Assembly (NCBI RefSeq): GCF_000615945.1
Contig: NZ_BAMO01000014.1
Location: forward strand, 1-64,000
Origin: Caldalkalibacillus mannanilyticus JCM 10596
Lineage (GTDB): Bacteria > Bacillota > Bacilli > Caldalkalibacillales > JCM-10596
Length of the DNA: 64,000 nt
Direction of reading: 5' to 3'
In this document: one piece after another, positions 26,747-35,899 of the stretch
How positions within the stretch are numbered: the first letter of the stretch is position 1
Layout: every line of letters begins with the position of its first letter
Position numbers and translations under genes: made by a program
The notes under the pieces: generated by a model
What the model was told of the DNA's origin: nothing
The model's database searches: none
The model's input: the letters and a program-made list of their open reading frames with translations, nothing else

Positions 26747-27883
26747 ATGAAATTAATACTTAAATTGATTATTGGAATTATTGTTGGTATTGTTTTAGGC
26801 TTAGTTGGACCTGAATATTTAATTCGGACCTTCATCACACTTAAGTTCCTTTTCGGTAGCTTCATTGGATTTATCATTCCATTTATTATTCTCTTTTTCA
26901 TTGCTAGTGGAGTAGCTGGCTTAGGAAAGAGCTCTGGAAGCTTAGTTGGAAAAACAGTGGGAACTGCCTACGTTTCTACAATTATTGCTGGGTTACTAGC
27001 TATTATTATTGCTATTACATTTATTCCTTTCCTAGCAGCAGAAGCAGGCGATGTAGCAGAAGGAGCTAAACTAGAGCCGTTTTTGAAGCTTGAGATTGCT
27101 CCGATGATGGGAGTAGTAACAGCTCTTGTCACAGCCTTTGTTTTTGGTATCGGTGTAGCAAAAACAGGGGGAGAAGGGCTGAAAAAGTTTTTTGATGAAG
27201 GAAAAGTCGTGATCGAACTAGTCATCACAAAAATTATTATTCCATTCTTGCCATTATATATTGCAGGAATCTTTGCTGAAATGGCGTCTGAAGGAACGGT
27301 ATTTGACACGCTGAAAGTGTTTGGTGTTGTATTAATTCTTGCCATTCTCACACATTGGGTATGGCTAGGAATTCTATACACAACGGCTGGAACGATTGCT
27401 CAGAAGAATCCGTTATCGCTGTTGAAAAATATGCTTCCTGCGTATTTTACAGCGATCGGAACAATGAGTAGTGCAGCTACTATTCCAGTGACCTTAAGAT
27501 CTGTGAAAAATAATAAGGTAAAAGAGGATATTGCTAATTTTGGAGTTCCTCTATGTGCAACGATTCATTTATCAGGGAGTATTATTACCATAGTCATGTG
27601 CGCGATTGCTGTCATGACTCTCTCACCGGAATTAAGTCAACCTTCATTCGTAGATATGATTCCCGTTGTCTTTATGCTTGGAATTATTATGATTGCAGCA
27701 CCAGGAGTTCCAGGTGGAGCTATTATGGCAGCGCTTGGTGTTCTTACTACCATGTTGGGCTTTAATGAGGCAGCAATTGGGTTAATGGTAGCTCTTTATA
27801 TGGCACAAGATAGCTTCGGTACAGCAACAAATGTAACTGGAGATGGAGCGATTAATGTTATTGTAGATAAATGGTCTAAATAA
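26747..27883 (+). CDS. dicarboxylate/amino acid:cation symporter (DAACS family)
   Basis: A 378-residue transporter of the GltP/DctA/SstT family that imports acidic or small amino acids or C4-dicarboxylates with Na+ or H+. It shows the serine-rich re-entrant loop TMSSAATIPVTL, the second hairpin PGVPGGAIMAALGVL and the substrate/cation-binding DSFGTATNVTGDGAINV near the end, with about eight helices before them. It is somewhat shorter than GltP (about 430). ATG 26747 has AAGGGGA; the frame upstream to 26717 is not needed. A terminator follows, so it is a single-gene unit. Confidence 0.9.
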   Translation: MKLILKLIIGIIVGIVLGLVGPEYLIRTFITLKFLFGSFIGFIIPFIILFFIASGVAGLGKSSGSLVGKTVGTAYVSTIIAGLLAIIIAITFIPFLAAEAGDVAEGAKLEPFLKLEIAPMMGVVTALVTAFVFGIGVAKTGGEGLKKFFDEGKVVIELVITKIIIPFLPLYIAGIFAEMASEGTVFDTLKVFGVVLILAILTHWVWLGILYTTAGTIAQKNPLSLLKNMLPAYFTAIGTMSSAATIPVTLRSVKNNKVKEDIANFGVPLCATIHLSGSIITIVMCAIAVMTLSPELSQPSFVDMIPVVFMLGIIMIAAPGVPGGAIMAALGVLTTMLGFNEAAIGLMVALYMAQDSFGTATNVTGDGAINVIVDKWSK

Positions 27884-27892
27884 CCATAGGAG

Positions 27893-27934
27893 AAAGCCGT
27901 TCGTTACGAGATGGAGAAACGAACGGCTTTTTTT
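27893..27934 (+). terminator. rho-independent terminator of the symporter gene
   Basis: AAAGCCGTTCGTT pairs perfectly with AACGAACGGCTTT around a 12-base loop, followed by a run of T. Confidence 0.93.
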
Positions 27935-27988
27935 GTGTGTGAAAAATGCTTTCCTTAGATATTGCCCTAGTCCTAGAATGAGCCAAGG

Positions 27989-29212
27989 CTATTTGTTCAC
28001 TCCAGCAGCTACTCTAACTTGGTTTTGCATTGATTCCTGAATCAATCCATCATTATGCCTTGTGCTATTTAAAAAATGAATACAAAAGTGACCATTGTAA
28101 TTGTTAGTGGTTATTGCTTGATCAGAGTGAGGAAAAGAATGCATCGCAGCAGCTAGTTTTCTTCCTTCGAGGGTTAGAATAATCGCCCTCGGTGTCCACG
28201 AGTATTGTCCACCCCATATTTCCCTCATGATTTGAGCATCTTGAGCCGTAAGTGGCTCTGCATCTGCATGATTTCCACCCATGGTATGGCGGATTCGAAA
28301 GGTTCTACCTGATTGAAAATCGGTCACGGTGGCTTCTTTACCAATGGAAAAGATATATCTGGCTTCTGTCCACCAATCTAATAATTCTCCATGACGCTGA
28401 CTAGTGGTCGGTTTTACAGGAACATTGTAGATGGGAATTCGTAATTTCTGTCCAATAGATAGACTGCTGTTCATCGATAAGTTGTTTTCTTTTAACAATT
28501 GAAGCATAGGAATCCCATAACGTAAGCTTAGGTTCCATGGATTTTCACCCGCTTGAACGGTATGAGTGATATAGCTAATCGTTACACCGTTGTTGCTACT
28601 GGCAGGATTGTTGTTCGTTTGATCGTCAGGATTAGGTGGCTTATTTTCATTAGGAGAATTTGTGTTATTCGCAGGTGATGAATGAGGAGTTGTGTCAATT
28701 GTGACTGTTCGTGTTGCCCCATCCCATCCCACTCTATAGCCAAAGGTTTCCGAAATAAATCGAATTGGGACAAACGTAGATCCATTGACGATTTTAGATG
28801 TGGGAATATTCACCTGTCTTCCATTTACCCTTGCTTGTGAAGCGCCGACGACAAAGGCGATCTGTGTGTTTCCCTGATTGATTCCTACGGTTCTTGTAGC
28901 CCCATTCCACCAAACCCCAGCACCAAAATGGGTAGAAACCGCTCGTAAAGGCAGGAGTGTCGTGTTATCCTCAATGAAAGGCATGGGTTGGACTTGCAGA
29001 CGGGCTCCATCCACCATTATGCTGATTTCTCCAGTTGATAATAAGCTGGGCCCATTCTTTCCTAACTCATTTTCTAATAGGGCAAAGAAGTCTTCATTAG
29101 CATCTATCTCTTCTTGACCCTCCATTGTTCTAGACTGCTGATCAAATTGTGGTGTACAAGCAACGATAAGTAACATAACTAGAATCAAAAGGAATGTTCG
29201 GTGTCGTTTCAC
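27989..29212 (-). CDS. lipoprotein with copper-amine-oxidase-N domain, LysM and a Cys/His C-terminal domain
   Basis: 407 residues. A lipobox (LIVAC, Cys19) predicts a lipid anchor. Residues 45-165 are a 'copper amine oxidase N-terminal' (stalk) domain with paired ALR/PIRFISETFGYRVGWDGATRTVTI repeats. A Asn/Pro-rich linker precedes a LysM (THTVQAGENPWNLSLRYGIP...LSIGQKLRIP). The last 140 residues form a distinct domain beginning LLDWWTEARYIFSIGKEATV and containing GNHADAEPLTAQDAQIMREIWGG, PRAIILTLEGRKLAAAMHSFPHS and GHFCIHFLNSTRH. The single Cys between two His recalls, but does not match, the L,D-transpeptidase active site. Wall-bound; enzymatic role unproven. Confidence 0.82.
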   Translation of the reverse strand: MKRHRTFLLILVMLLIVACTPQFDQQSRTMEGQEEIDANEDFFALLENELGKNGPSLLSTGEISIMVDGARLQVQPMPFIEDNTTLLPLRAVSTHFGAGVWWNGATRTVGINQGNTQIAFVVGASQARVNGRQVNIPTSKIVNGSTFVPIRFISETFGYRVGWDGATRTVTIDTTPHSSPANNTNSPNENKPPNPDDQTNNNPASSNNGVTISYITHTVQAGENPWNLSLRYGIPMLQLLKENNLSMNSSLSIGQKLRIPIYNVPVKPTTSQRHGELLDWWTEARYIFSIGKEATVTDFQSGRTFRIRHTMGGNHADAEPLTAQDAQIMREIWGGQYSWTPRAIILTLEGRKLAAAMHSFPHSDQAITTNNYNGHFCIHFLNSTRHNDGLIQESMQNQVRVAAGVNK

Positions 29213-29470
29213 TTTATTCTCCCCACTGAAAGCTTAATGTATTGATATTGATAGTGCTTCCTGCCTACTACTTACTACTAATAATGTACACATCTAGATA
29301 AAAAGTATCCTCCCAAAAGTTGTACATTAGACAGATAATTCAGTGTAAAAAGAGGAAGATGTATGATTTTGTCGAATTAGAATGAAGGAGAAGTGAAAGA
29401 GTAAAGAATGTCACTGTGGAATTCTTCTAAGTCCTTTTAGAGTCTTCAAACATAGAACGGGGGTGCAACA

Positions 29471-31129
29471 TTGAACAGAAATCCTATTATCCTTGATGAA
29501 GAGCAAATATTTGACATGTTTAAAAACCTTGTTGATATTATTTTTCTTATGAAATATGAAGAGCCTCGCTCTTTCCGTTATGTCAAATATTCCGAGGATG
29601 CTATGTTCTTAGCCTCTTTAAAGCATACAGATCTGAATAAACGAATTGAAGATGTCTATGATGAAACAGTGGCAAAAGAATTAAATACACGGTATATGAA
29701 AGTGATTGAAACGGGTTCCCCCGTATCCTATGTGGATCGGATGAATATTGCCGATAGAAGTAAGCAATACGCGGAATCTGTCCTTATTCCTATTTATACA
29801 CCAGAACACACCTATATCATTGGGCTTACTAAAAACATCACAAAATATTACAATTTGGAACACTATCAGAGCACGACAGGAATGCTGCGCTTTTCCCGTT
29901 TTAAGCAGTTGCTGGAAGAAATGCGACAGGGGAATTCTGGGGATGATACGCTTGTCCTCTACACTGTTCAAATTAATGAATTTAAGGACATCAAGGCAAT
30001 TACAGGAGATTCGTTCCATCAGGTGCTTCTCACTTTTGTGTCTAGATTTCAGATGATTGTGAACGAAAATGATCTTATTACTCGCAATGATGGAGATGAA
30101 TTTGTGATTGCGCGGTGGACAAAAAAGGATAAGGTGCTGGCATATGCGCAAAAAATCATCGAAACATTATCTACTCCCATCGATATCGACATGCATCGGA
30201 TCACTACGATTGGAATTTCTGTAGGTATAGCCATAGATCAAAATGAAGAAAAGAAAAGTGAATTAATCCATCAATCATACAAAGCGATGTTATCCTCCAA
30301 GCAAAAGGGAATGAATAGTATTGAGATTTATGATGAAGCCGTTTCGGAGCTTTTTTCTAACAAAATGAGTTTTGAGTTTGAAGTGAGAAAGGCAATAAAA
30401 GAAGGGGAATTTGAGCTTCATTATCAGCCTAAAATAAATCTGCATAATCACTCCGTACATTTAGAAGCATTAATTCGCTGGAACCATCCTGTAATGGGAT
30501 TTTTACCACCCATGAGATTTATTCCTCTAGCAGAGAGCTCATCCTTAATTATAGACATCGGAAATTGGGTCGTGCAGGAAGTATGTAAGAAAAGTAAAGA
30601 AATAAAGCAATTAGGCTTTGATTCCATATCCATTAATATCTCTCCACAGCATCTTAAAGAGAGCGGAGCGGTTGATGTCCTTGCCAATATTATAAAACAG
30701 CATGGAGTCGACCCTGGATTTATCGATGTTGAAATAACCGAGCAGGTCTTTGTTAATTTCAAGGAAAATCCGATCTCTTTCAAGCAAATTAAAGATTGTG
30801 GATTTTCCTTAACTTTGGATGATTTTGGAGTTCATTACTCTTCTTTGGGTTATATCAAAAATCTGCCGATCGACCGAATTAAAATTGATCGATCTTTCAT
30901 TACACGGATTTTAGATGATCGAAAAGAACAAGAAATCGTCAAAATGATTATATCCTTAGCGAACGTACTGGATCTAAAGGTCACGGCTGAAGGGGTTGAA
31001 ACAGAAGCACAACTAAACGTTTTGCAACAATTAGGGTGTCAGGAATTTCAGGGGTTTTACTTTAGTAAACCCAAACCTTTAGCCTTGCTTGAAAAAGCGA
31101 GTCAATATCTAGACAAATTTGCACTATAA
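29471..31129 (+). CDS. GGDEF-EAL cyclic-di-GMP phosphodiesterase with PAS-like N-terminus
   Basis: 552 residues, cytoplasmic. Residues 1-125 look like a PAS sensor domain; 140-295 are a GGDEF domain whose motif reads DGDEF (about 207-211), so cyclase activity is doubtful; about 310-545 are an EAL domain with the intact LEALIRW motif, DDFGVHYSSLGYIKNLPIDRIKIDRSF and TAEGVETEAQ, which contain the metal-binding and catalytic residues of active phosphodiesterases. It probably hydrolyses c-di-GMP, tuning motility and biofilm. The start is TTG 29471 behind CGGGGGTG. A symmetric terminator follows. Confidence 0.88.
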   Translation: MNRNPIILDEEQIFDMFKNLVDIIFLMKYEEPRSFRYVKYSEDAMFLASLKHTDLNKRIEDVYDETVAKELNTRYMKVIETGSPVSYVDRMNIADRSKQYAESVLIPIYTPEHTYIIGLTKNITKYYNLEHYQSTTGMLRFSRFKQLLEEMRQGNSGDDTLVLYTVQINEFKDIKAITGDSFHQVLLTFVSRFQMIVNENDLITRNDGDEFVIARWTKKDKVLAYAQKIIETLSTPIDIDMHRITTIGISVGIAIDQNEEKKSELIHQSYKAMLSSKQKGMNSIEIYDEAVSELFSNKMSFEFEVRKAIKEGEFELHYQPKINLHNHSVHLEALIRWNHPVMGFLPPMRFIPLAESSSLIIDIGNWVVQEVCKKSKEIKQLGFDSISINISPQHLKESGAVDVLANIIKQHGVDPGFIDVEITEQVFVNFKENPISFKQIKDCGFSLTLDDFGVHYSSLGYIKNLPIDRIKIDRSFITRILDDRKEQEIVKMIISLANVLDLKVTAEGVETEAQLNVLQQLGCQEFQGFYFSKPKPLALLEKASQYLDKFAL

Positions 31130-31134
31130 GAAGT

Positions 31135-31166
31135 AATAGCTGTCGAGAATGATCTCGGCAGCTATT
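31135..31166. terminator. bidirectional terminator between the GGDEF-EAL gene and mqnD
   Basis: AATAGCTGTCGAGA pairs with TCTCGGCAGCTATT (one mismatch) around a 4-base loop. It lies between convergent genes ending at 31129 and 31192. Confidence 0.8.
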
Positions 31167-31191
31167 TATGTTGTTCATAGATTCCTGCTGA

Positions 31192-32072
31192 TCAGGGAGT
31201 TTTGATTGAGCAAGGAATGGTGTTTGCCTCGTAGCGTAACTGAGTTACGTCAAATTGTGGAACGAGCTCTTCCTTCATCGCTCTACTAAGTAGTGCGGTG
31301 ATAGCAGCATATCCGCTTTCTCCTAAATCTGCGCTATACTTGTTCACATATAGATCAATATGTGCTTGGGCAACCTCTGGCGAAAGCTCTTGAGCATGTT
31401 GCATAATATAGGCTTGTGATACTTCAGGGTGCTTCCAAGCATACTCTACTGAGGAACGAATCCAACCTGTAATAGCCTGTAGGTCTAAGGATCTCTTTGC
31501 TATAATGCTCCTAAGGGAATAGGGAGGCCGGTATCCTTTTCCCACCAGTTGCCCAAATCCTCCACAAGTGCCAGACCATAGGCTGGGTAGGTAAAGCGTG
31601 CCTCATGGATCACGAGCCCTGCATCGACTTGACCATCTCGAATAGCAGGCATAATCTGCTGAAATGGCATTACAATAATCTCTCCTATGCCCTCAGGTAC
31701 TTGGCTTGCAGCCCATAGACGAAACAGCAGATAGGCAGTGGAGCGTTCACTAGGTACGGCAACTCTCTTTCCAGCAATCGCTTTTGTTCCAAGAGTTTCG
31801 CCTGTGGATGAAGGCTTACTTAATACAAGCGGACCACAGCCTCTTCCAAGAGCACCTCCACAGGGAAGCAAGGCGTATTGAGAAAGAACCCAAGGGATGG
31901 CGGCATAGGATATTTTTAAGATATCTGGTCCATTGGCTTGTACAGCTAATTTGTTGGTAACATCAATATCGGCATACGTAACATCAAGCTGAGGGGCTCC
32001 TGGTACTAAGCCATGCACCAAAGCATGAAAAATAAACGTGTCATTGGGACACGGGGAAAAGACAATCTTCAT
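31192..32072 (-). CDS. mqnD: 1,4-dihydroxy-6-naphthoate synthase MqnD (frameshifted)
   Basis: Last known step specific to the futalosine menaquinone route: cyclic dehypoxanthinyl futalosine to 1,4-dihydroxy-6-naphthoate. The protein is a periplasmic-binding-protein-like fold without a signal peptide: FSPCPNDTFIFHALVHG at the start, AVPSERSTAYLLFRLWA, DAGLVIHEARFTY and W...TGLPIPLGA, then in another frame IIAKRSLDLQAITGWIRSSVEYA. One missing base at about 31504-31507 joins the halves at the family-conserved LPIPLG.I. segment and gives about 293 residues. Start ATG overlaps the mqnB stop (ATGA) and has GGAGGT. Confidence 0.9.
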
Positions 32073-32728
32073 TCTATTACCTCCATTAATGCTGAGCTAG
32101 CGCTTTCTAAGATGTCTAGCGCTTCCTTGATTCGCCACGCAGAACGATCTCGAGGTCCTACGGGATTAGAGATGGCTCTTATTTCTACAATGGGTACGCC
32201 TTGTTCATGAGCAGCAAGTGCTACACCATAACCCTCCATCGCTTCCGCAGCGGCTCCGGGAATACGAATACTCATTTCCTCGGCAGTAGAGGCTGTTCCG
32301 GTGACCGTAGATACGGTAAGGATAGGTCCTTTATGAACAGAGATTCCTTTAGATTCTATTGAAGTTGTGATTCTTGAAGCGAGAGCCTCATCTACAGAGA
32401 GTTGAGTAGAGCCAAAGCCTAGCTGATCTAAGCTAGTGAAGCCTTCTGCTGTTTGAGCACCTAAATCAGCCGCAATAATCTTCGTAGCTACGACAATAGA
32501 ACCTACCTCTGCACAATTCGAAAAGCCTCCACCTATCCCAGCGCTGATCACTAAATCATATTTAGCAGCCTGATTCAAGAGCATCGCTGTACGTACCGCA
32601 GCTGCAACAGGCCCTACTCCTGCAACTCTGACATCAAATCGATCATCTCCCTGCAATCCTCGTAATACAGCCTCTTGCTCGATTGAAACAGCAGTCATGA
32701 TCAGAATTCTTTTTTTTGATTCCATCAC
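32069..32728 (-). CDS. mqnB: futalosine hydrolase MqnB
   Basis: A 219-residue nucleosidase of the MTA/SAH-nucleosidase fold that cleaves hypoxanthine from futalosine. Landmarks are RILIMTAVSIEQEAVLRGL, VRVAGVGPVAAAVRTA, DLVISAGIGGGF, and the C-terminal substrate-binding EAMEGYGVALAAHEQGVPIVEIRAISNPVGPRDR. The R-A-I-S-N-P-V-G-P-R-D motif separates MqnB from MTA nucleosidase. GTG 32728 or the adjacent ATG 32725 starts it behind AAGGAG. It is upstream of mqnD and coupled to it. mqnA, mqnC and mqnE are not in the window. Confidence 0.9.
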   Translation of the reverse strand: MMESKKRILIMTAVSIEQEAVLRGLQGDDRFDVRVAGVGPVAAAVRTAMLLNQAAKYDLVISAGIGGGFSNCAEVGSIVVATKIIAADLGAQTAEGFTSLDQLGFGSTQLSVDEALASRITTSIESKGISVHKGPILTVSTVTGTASTAEEMSIRIPGAAAEAMEGYGVALAAHEQGVPIVEIRAISNPVGPRDRSAWRIKEALDILESASSALMEVIE

Positions 32729-32820
32729 CTATAATCTCCTTACCTGACGTTCTATAAGCACTTATATCAAAAATAACGTGAACTTACAAATGTGTAAAGG
32801 AATTTGTCTACTAGAGGATC

Positions 32821-32907
32821 ATGGGATTTTTAGGCGCTGTACTTGCTTGTAAGACAAATGATAAAATTGGGAGCGAGAGTCATATCTCCGTTAGTCCTAC
32901 ACAATAG
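32821..32907 (+). CDS. possible 28-residue peptide upstream of the radical SAM gene
   Basis: An ATG at 32821 opens 28 codons (begins MGFLGAVLACKTNDK, ends HISVSPTQ) that stop 16 bases before the radical SAM start. AGAGGA at 32813-32818 is close to the ATG (2-3 bases), a marginal ribosome site. It has one Cys and several Ser/Thr. It might be a precursor peptide for the enzyme, a leader peptide, or chance. Confidence 0.3.
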   Translation: MGFLGAVLACKTNDKIGSESHISVSPTQ

Positions 32908-32923
32908 AGAGAGTGAATGAGCC

Positions 32924-33802
32924 ATGAAAAAATTTAAGAAGTTTTATATTGAAATCACAAGTGTCTGTAATTTGGCTTGCCATTTTTGTCCCCCTACTGA
33001 AAGAAAGGCAAGCTTTATTAAAGTAGAAGAATTTACGAACATCTTAGAGCAAATTAAACCACATACGGATTATATTTATTTTCACCTTAAGGGTGAACCC
33101 TTACTTCATACCAAAATCGATCAGCTATTAGACATTAGCCATGAAAAAGGGTTTAAAGTGAACATCACAACGAATGGGACGTTGATCAACAAGGTGAAGG
33201 AGAAACTTTGGCTTAAACCAGCCATTAGACAGTTTAATTTTTCTCTGCACAGCTTTGATGGTCACCAAGGTTCAAGCGATAGAGAAGGATATATCACAAG
33301 TATTCTCTCCTTTGCGAAAGAGGCAGTGGCTCAGTCTGATGTGATTATCTCTTTACGATTATGGAATCTAGATCGAGATAATGCGACGAATCTTGAACGA
33401 AAAAGAAATCGAGAAGCTCTCTCGATTATCGAAAGGGAATTTAACTTAGATTATCTGATTGAAGATAAAGTCGTTCGAGGAAAAGGTGTGAAAATAGCGG
33501 ATCGAATTTACTTAAATCACGATTATGAATTTGTCTGGCCAGCTCTTAAGGAAGAAGAGGATGAAGGACGCGGGTTCTGCCATGCCCTTCGAAACCAAGC
33601 CGGTATTTTGGTAGATGGAACGGTGGTTCCATGTTGTTTAGATGGGGAGGGCGTCATTAACTTAGGAAATATTAATGAAACCCCATTTTCTGAAATCATC
33701 GAAGGAGAAAGAGCAAATCGTCTATATGATGGTTTTTCAAGACGAGAAGTTGTCGAAGAACTATGTAAGAAATGTGATTATAGAAGAAGATTTGGCACAT
33801 AA
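32924..33802 (+). CDS. radical SAM / SPASM domain protein
   Basis: A 292-residue radical SAM enzyme. The [4Fe-4S] binding motif CNLACHFC (CxxxCxxC) is at residues 14-21, followed by HLKGEPLLH and NITTNGTLI, the SAM-site strands. The C-terminal region has a short SPASM-like set of cysteines: GFCHALRN, VVPCCLDGEGVINLGNINETPF and ELCKKCDYRRRF, which bind one or more auxiliary clusters. Such proteins act on peptides (RiPPs) or proteins, but many are orphans. GAGAGAGTGAATGAGCC precedes ATG. It is followed by an AprX-like protease on the same strand. Confidence 0.87.
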   Translation: MKKFKKFYIEITSVCNLACHFCPPTERKASFIKVEEFTNILEQIKPHTDYIYFHLKGEPLLHTKIDQLLDISHEKGFKVNITTNGTLINKVKEKLWLKPAIRQFNFSLHSFDGHQGSSDREGYITSILSFAKEAVAQSDVIISLRLWNLDRDNATNLERKRNREALSIIEREFNLDYLIEDKVVRGKGVKIADRIYLNHDYEFVWPALKEEEDEGRGFCHALRNQAGILVDGTVVPCCLDGEGVINLGNINETPFSEIIEGERANRLYDGFSRREVVEELCKKCDYRRRFGT

Positions 33803-33915
33803 ACATGAAGGTGCTTTTTGCTTCAGCTACCTATTTTTGAAGAGAATTGGACAATCACCGTTACTATATTTTTTTTTGTTCATAGAATAATCCAAACGAT
33901 GAAGGAGGTTTTACA

Positions 33916-35246
33916 TTGTTTGGATATTCTATGATACAAATGGTAAGAACAAATGCTCATAAGCTAGATCGCCCCTTAAGAGAGAAAGTCATTAATCTTT
34001 ATAAACCGTTCAAATGGATGCCCTGCTTTCTGCACAAAACACTGGAGAGTGTGATCAGAAAGAGAACAAAGCTTTCTGTCATTATTCAGTTTAAGCAACA
34101 GTGCTTTGAAGAGGGTTGTAAAGAGGTTAAGCATGTAGTAAACGATCATGTAGGCTGCAAAATGAAGAAGGAGTTTTCATCCGTTTCTTGCTGTAGTGCA
34201 GATGTTACTCCGTCTGTTGTTGAAGGCTTGCTCAAGAACTGTCATGCGATCCAAAAAATCTATCTTAATCGAGAGGTTCATGCCTTATTAGATGTAGCAG
34301 TCCCTTCTGCCAGTGCTAAAAATATCGTGCGAAATGGGACAAAGCTGACAGGCAGAGGCGTAACGGTTGCAGTACTCGATACAGGTATTTATCCGCATAG
34401 AGATTTGGCAGGAAGGATCATTGATTTTGTCGATTTTATTAATAATAGAACAGAGCCTTATGATGATAATGGACATGGAACCCATTGTGCAGGAGATGCG
34501 GCTGGAGATGGAAGTACCTCATCGGGGAGATATGTGGGACCTGCGCCAGAAGCGAATGTCATTGGAGTCAAAGTGCTTGATAAGCGAGGAGCTGGATCAT
34601 TAGCACTGTGATGCAAGGGGTAGAATGGTGTATACAGTACAATGAGCAAAACCCATCGAAGAAAATTAATGTCATGAATCTCTCTCTAGGAGCTACAGCT
34701 CAAGCATTTGAAAATGAAGAAGATGACCCAATGGTACAAATTGTGAATCAAGCTTGGGAGAGTGGAATTGTCGTTTGTGTCGCTGCGGGTAATTCAGGAC
34801 CTGAATATGGAACCATTGCTAGTCCAGGAGTGAGTCAAAAGGTGATTACAGTTGGAGCCCTTGATGACAGAGGAACTGCCAGAACAAGAGAGGATGATGG
34901 TGTGGCTGAATTCTCAAGTAGAGGACCCACGATCTATGGCAAGGTGAAACCCGATATCCTAGCGCCAGGGGTCCAAATTGTCTCTTTGCGAGCTCCTAAT
35001 TCCTACCTAGATAAGTTGCAAAAAGAAGCAAGAGTAGGGGAACATTACTTTTCTTTATCTGGTACTTCGATGGCGACTCCTATCTGCGCTGGCATTGTAG
35101 CGTTACTCTTAGAGCACCATCCTGGAGCGACACCAGACGAGGTGAAGGAAAGGTTGCGAAACGGAACTGATTTATGGAAGGATAGAGAACCGAACATTTA
35201 CGGTTCTGGTTATATAAATGCTGACAACTCGATTCCAAGAGAGTAA
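33916..35246 (+). CDS. aprX: AprX-like subtilisin-family serine protease (frameshifted)
   Basis: About 443 residues after one base is restored. Without a signal peptide, it carries a basic prodomain-like N-terminus (1-120) with several Cys and then the S8 catalytic domain: Asp155 (VAVLDTGIYPHRD), His187 (NGHGTHCAGDAAGDG), the oxyanion Asn near 293 (AAGNSGPEYG) and Ser near 385 (GTSMATPICAG). The first frame ends at 34611 after GAGSLAL; one extra A at about 34602 gives GAGSLSTVMQGVEWC and enters the second frame (to 35246). AprX is an intracellular alkaline protease of Bacillus stationary phase. TTG 33916 follows AAGGAGG. Confidence 0.9.
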
Positions 35247-35276
35247 CCTAGGGGTCACCATGACATAGTTAGTAGG

Positions 35277-35306
35277 GAAGAAGGATCTTTCTCGCATCCT
35301 TCTTTC
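35277..35306 (+). terminator. terminator after the AprX-like gene
   Basis: GAAGAAGGAT pairs with ATCCTTCTTT around an 8-base loop, followed by CTCTC; a moderate T tract only. Confidence 0.65.
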
Positions 35307-35409
35307 TCTCATGCTCAGCACAAGGTACCAAATGAAATTGGTACTGTGGCATGACCTAAGCAGTAGCTATAATAGACCTATCGAATATGTTGAAAAGAAG
35401 GTCGGTTAT

Positions 35410-35724
35410 ATGATGCAAGGAATACTTGAGCTTTTGCTGGGGATCCTCCTCTTATTTATCATTATCAAAGCCATAGTAGCTGTTGAGCATTTTTCTATAG
35501 ATTCAGAAGCGAAAGAAATGGGGCAGTATTTTTTGATTGTTTTATTAGGAATTGGACTGATCAGCATGATGCTCTTCATCCCCTATAAAGTATGGGATCT
35601 GTTAGGAAGATGGGAGCATCTCGGTGTATTGTGGCTTTTTGGAGCTGTGGGTCTTGCCACCGTCGCCTTAACGTTCGGTTACTATGGGATGATAAAGCTG
35701 CGTTTTTCTCGTCACGCTAAATAA
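35410..35724 (+). CDS. small multi-helix membrane protein
   Basis: 104 residues with about three transmembrane segments (LELLLGILLLFIIIKAIVAV, FLIVLLGIGLISMMLFI, VLWLFGAVGLATVALTFGYYG) and a basic end. ATG 35410 lies 9 bases after AAGAAGG; the frame open to 35311 starts inside the terminator region. No family recognised. Two bases after its stop begins a dispersed repeat. Confidence 0.6.
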   Translation: MMQGILELLLGILLLFIIIKAIVAVEHFSIDSEAKEMGQYFLIVLLGIGLISMMLFIPYKVWDLLGRWEHLGVLWLFGAVGLATVALTFGYYGMIKLRFSRHAK

Positions 35725-35725
35725 A

Positions 35726-35781
35726 GTAGACTTCCATCAGATGGAGCTTTTTTCTCCACCTTCCAGTTAGAATGGGATAAA
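35726..35781 (+). repeat. dispersed hairpin repeat, copy B
   Basis: Starts GTAGACTTCCATCAGATGGA, forms a CTTCCAT/ATGGAG stem followed by a run of T, and ends in GGGATAAA. It lies immediately after a stop codon. Homologous to copies A, C and D. Confidence 0.7.
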
Positions 35782-35812
35782 CTATTCATTAATTCAAAAA
35801 ACTATTAATTAT

Positions 35813-35846
35813 AAAAAAAATGCCCTTTATAGGGGCTTTTTTTTAT
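35813..35846 (+). terminator. terminator hairpin upstream of the BmrA-like gene
   Basis: AAAAAAAATGCCC / GGGGCTTTTTTTT with a 6-base centre (TTTATA) forms a hairpin with A and T tracts on both sides, so it may work in either direction. Confidence 0.7.
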
Positions 35847-35899
35847 AAGAAATGGTAGAATGTAGATATCTAGTAAATGTTTTGGAAGGTGTGTGTTGA

